In this document: positions 59,795 through 64,000 of the stretch, piece by piece
Position numbering within the stretch: position 1 is the stretch's first letter
Layout of the letters: each line of letters opens with the position of its first letter
DNA from: Capillidium heterosporum
Taxonomy: Eukaryota > Entomophthoromycota > Entomophthoromycetes > Entomophthorales > Capillidiaceae
Reading direction: 5' to 3'
Length of the DNA: 64,000 bases
NCBI GenBank assembly: GCA_016630905.1
Contig: WBMQ01000006.1
Coordinates: 868,001-932,000, forward strand
Notes under the pieces: generated by a model
Seen by the model: the letters and a program-made list of their open reading frames with translations, nothing else
Told to the model about the DNA's origin: nothing
Databases searched by the model: none
Position numbers and translations under genes: made by a program

Positions 59795-61185
59795 TCGTAG
59801 GTAGTCTTCTTTTAAAAGCTGCCAACATCGTAAGAAAAGTATTCGACCCAAAGCCCTCTTCTGCTATCCATAGCAACTTGGGTTATTACCATCCTCGAAA
59901 AGTTCGACTATATCTCCGCTTGATAAAATCTTCAGTCTCAACACTCAGGTGTTTATCTCTCTATTTATGTGATTAATAAAGTGATTGCTTTCGTTGAGTT
60001 TAAGCTTGTCTAGTTTAAATGCCCTAAGAATATTAGAATGTTGCTAGTATATTACTAATTTTGAAATGAATATATGGTGAGTGCTATATTTTATAGTTAG
60101 ATAGCATATACACATACTATTATAAATTCTAATCCGACTTGGATAGATTGACAGGATATAGCATTTCGATGAGTAAAACCAACAACTACTTAAATATTCT
60201 TCATTACAAATTACTTTATAGTCACTATATTCTACTATTACCGACTAATATGCAATTAACATCTGAACTACATCTCAAAATGTACTTTAGTTCGCTTGAC
60301 TTACTATATTTGTCTTTAATAAAGTTTCAAACATCAGTCTAAATTTTCAAAGCCTATCATCTACTATTGCCTTTACCTACCGCCATCAACCTTGATAAAG
60401 CTTTTGAATAGCTCATCGTCAGGACAAAGCTAAACAAATCCCAGCTTCAGAGCTTTTGTTTGATATGGTGTTCACTTTTTCTAAAGTTGCTGCTAGCAAA
60501 CTGCATTATGTAGGAGCTTTGAATCAATAGAATCAGCATATTAAACTTAAGATATCTTCTGAGTGATATATAGCTTTAGTATATTGAAGTTATATAAGTC
60601 ACTATTTAGTAGCAATATTTAGTAGATATTTGTTAATATGCTTCTAAAGCTATCAACAAATATTTTATTTTAATAATTCAACTATACAGTTTCTTTTAAT
60701 GAAAAATTAGATCGTGCAAATAGAATGGAGGTGGCATTTGTTCAAAAGATTATAACCTTTGCTATTTTAAATGGTTTTGAATATATATACTAACTTATAT
60801 TGCTTTGATACAGCACAATTTCTTCATGTCCATAAGGAAATATTGATTTCATGATAATTGAGTTGGGCCAGAGTAGTAGGTTGCCATTGATCAAGCAATC
60901 TTGAATTATATAGTACATCATAATGCATTTAAATGGCGCATTTTCAAAGAACTTTATCAGTTAGAAAGGCTTATTTGCTCGAACAAGTTGGATGCTTTGG
61001 TGATCGAAAATCGTAAATATACAAATTCAGTCTTCCAATAATATACCAGCCTTCATTTGATATCAATTCTTTATAGGGTATGCTTTACAGAATCCAAATT
61101 CACGTTATGCAGTTTAGCACTGGTCTTTTGTTAAAGTTTTACAAGTAGTTCAAGGCAAACAATATCTAAGCTTTATCAAGAAGAA
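59795..61185. other. Intergenic
   Basis: About 1.4 kb of AT-rich sequence between the transporter and condensin genes on the same strand. The 67-codon frame at 60139-60342 has no motif. Confidence 0.5.
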
Positions 61186-64000
61186 ATGATAGGAACCAGT
61201 AGTTTAAACGATGAATTAAGCGCACTACAAGATGGAAACTTGATGCTAGCTGAGGATGTTCAAATTAATTTAATGAAGCCGGATCAAGTGGCCAAGCTAT
61301 TCCAAGATTTAATAGAGGCTATTTCTTTACAACCCAAGACTATCGAGGCCAGCAACTGGTATGACATATTAAAAAGCATCGTCAGGTAATTAATACGTTT
61401 AGTTTTTATTCATTTTTAAAGAGATATTGAAGAGTTGACCTCTGCAGCTACCTCTAAAGTATTCGACGTCATCTGCTCAGGTACATTTTTCATTTTGATT
61501 ATAAATTAAGGTCGAAGCTTTCAAGAATCTACTTAGTCAGCTCGCATACGATATGGAGAATGGGATGCAAGTTTTCTCTTATAGCAAATCTATCAACAAA
61601 TACACATTCTTGATGTATATGCTTATAGTCAATTCAGAACAGCTGCTCAAAATAGATAAGCTGAACAAGCCTTCAGTAAGTAAAAGTTTGCTTGATGTAT
61701 TTTAATTCTGTTCTAGAAAAACAAATCAACAAAGGGTCCTCAAAAAGATATGCGATTCTATCCCGAGTATCAGGCTAAAATTCTAGAACTTATGTTTAAA
61801 GTGCTACAGTTGCCTCTGGACCGTATCTTTTCCTCAAATGAATCGGAATCTCTTGCAAGGTAACATTTAAAAGGTAAAGGTTCTAATTTTTAGCTGTTAC
61901 ATGAAGTCAATGTTCTTATTTATTGAAAACCCTGATAATCTAAAGAATCCTGAGCTTAAAACAAAGATCTACCATATATTAGCGTTGTCAGCAAAGAAAC
62001 ATCGCATATCCTTCTCCATCCAAACAACAATTCTACAGAACTTACAATACTACGATAATGTCTCAGAAACTATGGCGGAGATTTTGGCAACTATGATCAA
62101 TCAATATGGCTATCCTAATCTAGCTGAAGAGATCCTAAGGTAATTTTATGATCGAGCCACCCTAACGTTTAATAGAGAAATTTCCCAAAAAGACTTTGTT
62201 TCTACCGACAAAATCGGGCCCAAGTCTTATTCATCCTTTATAATTAAACTATGCCAGTTATCTCCCAAAGTCATACAGAAGCAGATCGGGCTACTAATAA
62301 GGCATTTGGATTCTGAAGTAAGCTTTATACTATACATTCGCTTTAACATGTTTTATTTAAGGCTTATCAAATCAGATGTGGAATTATCGAAATAATTGGG
62401 CTGCTAGTTCAAGAAACCATAAAGGAACCGACCGAGACAAGTCAAGTTCAACTAGAAAGATATTTCGAAATCATTGAAGAAAGATTCAAGGACATTTACT
62501 TTTTAGTTCGGTGTAGAGTACTTCAAGTTTGTGGAAGGATTGCAGAGTAATATACGGTAAAGTACATTGAAGCTAAGTTTTTCTAGGTTAAAGGCAAAGT
62601 TTCCCAAGCAACGTCCAAGGTTAGTCCACCTTATTATAGGTAGACTTGAAGACAAGAGTAACTTTGTACGGAAAAATGCCATCAAAAGTTTGACCAAGTT
62701 TCTACAAACGCACCCATTTTTAATTGACGGTGGCAAGCTCAACTATGAGCATTTCAAAGCTAAATATGCTGATGTCTTGGAGAAACTAAAGGTATATGCA
62801 TACTTTGTAAGTTACTTATAGTACATTTTAGGAACTTCAAGAGAAACAGCAGCAGATGATTATGGGTGAGCAAGAGGTACTGGATATAAAGGTGATTTAC
62901 TTACCTTTGTTAGGATGGTATAGGGCAGACACTCAACGAGCAAGATAATGAGCAATTCTTGCAGCTTCAGATGAAACAAAAGTACTACGAAGATGGATTG
63001 TTCTTTATCGATCAAATCAAAGGTAGTCTGCCCACTTTAGTCCAGCTTTTAGCCTCAAAAAGTAAATCGGAAGCTATTGAAGCCATGGACTTCTTTGTGG
63101 AAGCTTACCTATACGATATAAAGGAGGCCAGTGTAAGTGGATACTTTTTAATTCTATTTTAAATGTATATCTAGGAAGGTTTAAAGAAGATGGTTCATCT
63201 CATCTGGAATAAAGATAACACTGATGAGGGTAAGGGGATCCAAAAGCATCTCAAAAACTGTTTTTCGACCCTGTACTTGACCCCTCCTTCTGATATTAGT
63301 TCGAAAGATAGAATCAACTACGTGTCTAAAAACCTCATCAAGTAACTTTCGATATAGCAGTATTGTAATCTAGTATTTAGCCTGACTCTGGAAGCCAACT
63401 TGGCCGACTTGACATCCCTACAAGAGTTAATGATAGTGCTGACTAAGGATAATTTGATTAGTGAAGAGGTTATTGAAAAGCTATGGGGGATTTACGGTAG
63501 CTACATCGAACTAATTTAGAAAATGTGTTTAATTTTGATTTTCTAGGATATATTAAGAAGGAAATCAATCCAAAGCAACGACGGGGAGCTATCATTGTAT
63601 TAGCTATGATTGGACAGGCTCGCCCGCATATTATTTCCGAGAATCTGGATCTGTTGATGTCGATTGGATTGGGCGACATTGGAAAGGTAACTTTAATGTT
63701 GTTCCGATTCTTACTTGTGAGTAGTTGGATCTTGAAATCGCCAAATATACATGTATTGCTATTCAATGCCTTGGAGCCTCAAAAATCAAAAAAATTAAAG
63801 GTAAGCAAAAACTCAATACATGTAAATAATTTACATTTCTGTTATTAGGTTCAGTCAAAGTAAACAAGCGATTCGAAAATTCAGAACAACTTTTCACTTT
63901 GCTGAAGAGCCTCATTGAAGTTGAAACCTATTCCCATGCATGGTACTTTATATATTCCTTATATCTTTACTTAACTTTACATTAGGTTTAGTATGACTGA
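61186..64000 (+). CDS. CND1: Condensin subunit 1 (Cnd1/CAP-D2), 5' part, runs off the right end
   Basis: A HEAT-repeat subunit of condensin, which with SMC2/SMC4, CAP-H and CAP-G compacts mitotic chromosomes. The gene has many exons with introns of about 40-60 nt and continues past the window. Visible segments run from MIGTSSLNDELSALQDG through SCYMKSMFLFIENPDNLKNP and AYQIRCGIIEIIGLLVQE to the diagnostic FLVRCRVLQVCGRIAE, RPRLVHLIIGRLEDKSNFVR then KNAIKSLTKFLQTHPF, the segment SEAIEAMDFFVEAYLYDIKEA, then GLKKMVHLIWNKDN and RRGAIIVLAMIGQARPHI. The order and phrases are those of CAP-D2/Ycs4, not CAP-D3. The frame stays open across the joins that I checked. The C-terminal third, with the nuclear import region, is missing only because of the window edge. 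Confidence 0.92.

Overview
The window comes from a fungal nuclear chromosome. Genes are interrupted by many very short spliceosomal introns (mostly 38-60 nt, donor GTAAG-like, acceptor usually TTTAG). Intergenic DNA is strongly AT-rich, and highly expressed genes (eEF2, citrate synthase, ribosomal protein eL20) have GC-rich, biased codon use. END3, MRD1, CON7, PacC/Rim101-type and DUF2433 proteins point to Fungi. The very AT-rich spacers, a secreted chymotrypsin-fold protease, an F-box/leucine-rich protein and divergence from Dikarya in most proteins fit an early-diverging, possibly entomophthoralean (Conidiobolus-like) fungus. That placement is inference from character, not from a search.

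Layout, left to right: 3' end of an M17 leucyl aminopeptidase (+, runs in from the left); eEF2 (-); an empty 2.5 kb spacer; mitochondrial citrate synthase (-); a gene-poor 5.2 kb stretch with at most relic coding sequence; DNA polymerase kappa (+, 23 tiny exons) tail to tail with MRD1 (-, five exons, one apparent 1-nt frameshift); the mitochondrial S-adenosylmethionine carrier (+); a 2,082-residue PH-RasGEF-RhoGAP protein (+); a very short PacC-type zinc-finger protein (+); mitochondrial tryptophanyl-tRNA synthetase (+); ribosomal protein eL20 (+); END3 (+); a decayed gene fragment (-); a DUF2433 phosphoesterase-like protein (+); a 55-residue basic protein (-); an uncertain small gene (-); Mediator subunit MED19 (-) and a 134-residue unknown protein (-); an F-box protein with an apparent frameshift (+); another gene-poor 4 kb; a CON7-type C2H2 regulator (+); a secreted S1-family protease (-); a Y-family (Pol eta-like) polymerase homologue that has lost its catalytic residues (-); an MFS drug:H+ antiporter-type transporter (+); and the 5' two thirds of condensin subunit Cnd1 (+, runs off the right end).

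The genes are not an operon or a cluster with one function. They are mostly housekeeping genes (translation, TCA cycle, rRNA processing, mitochondrial transport, chromosome condensation, endocytosis, transcription) mixed with accessory genes. The observation most worth following is the Pol eta-like protein at 55339-57268. It keeps the overall polymerase/little-finger pattern, but the metal-binding acidic residues and the nucleotide-contacting residues are replaced, while an intact catalytic Y-family enzyme (Pol kappa) lies 40 kb away. Exon models below were built by hand from GT/AG sites and reading-frame continuity. Where I give exon coordinates, the phases were checked and close.
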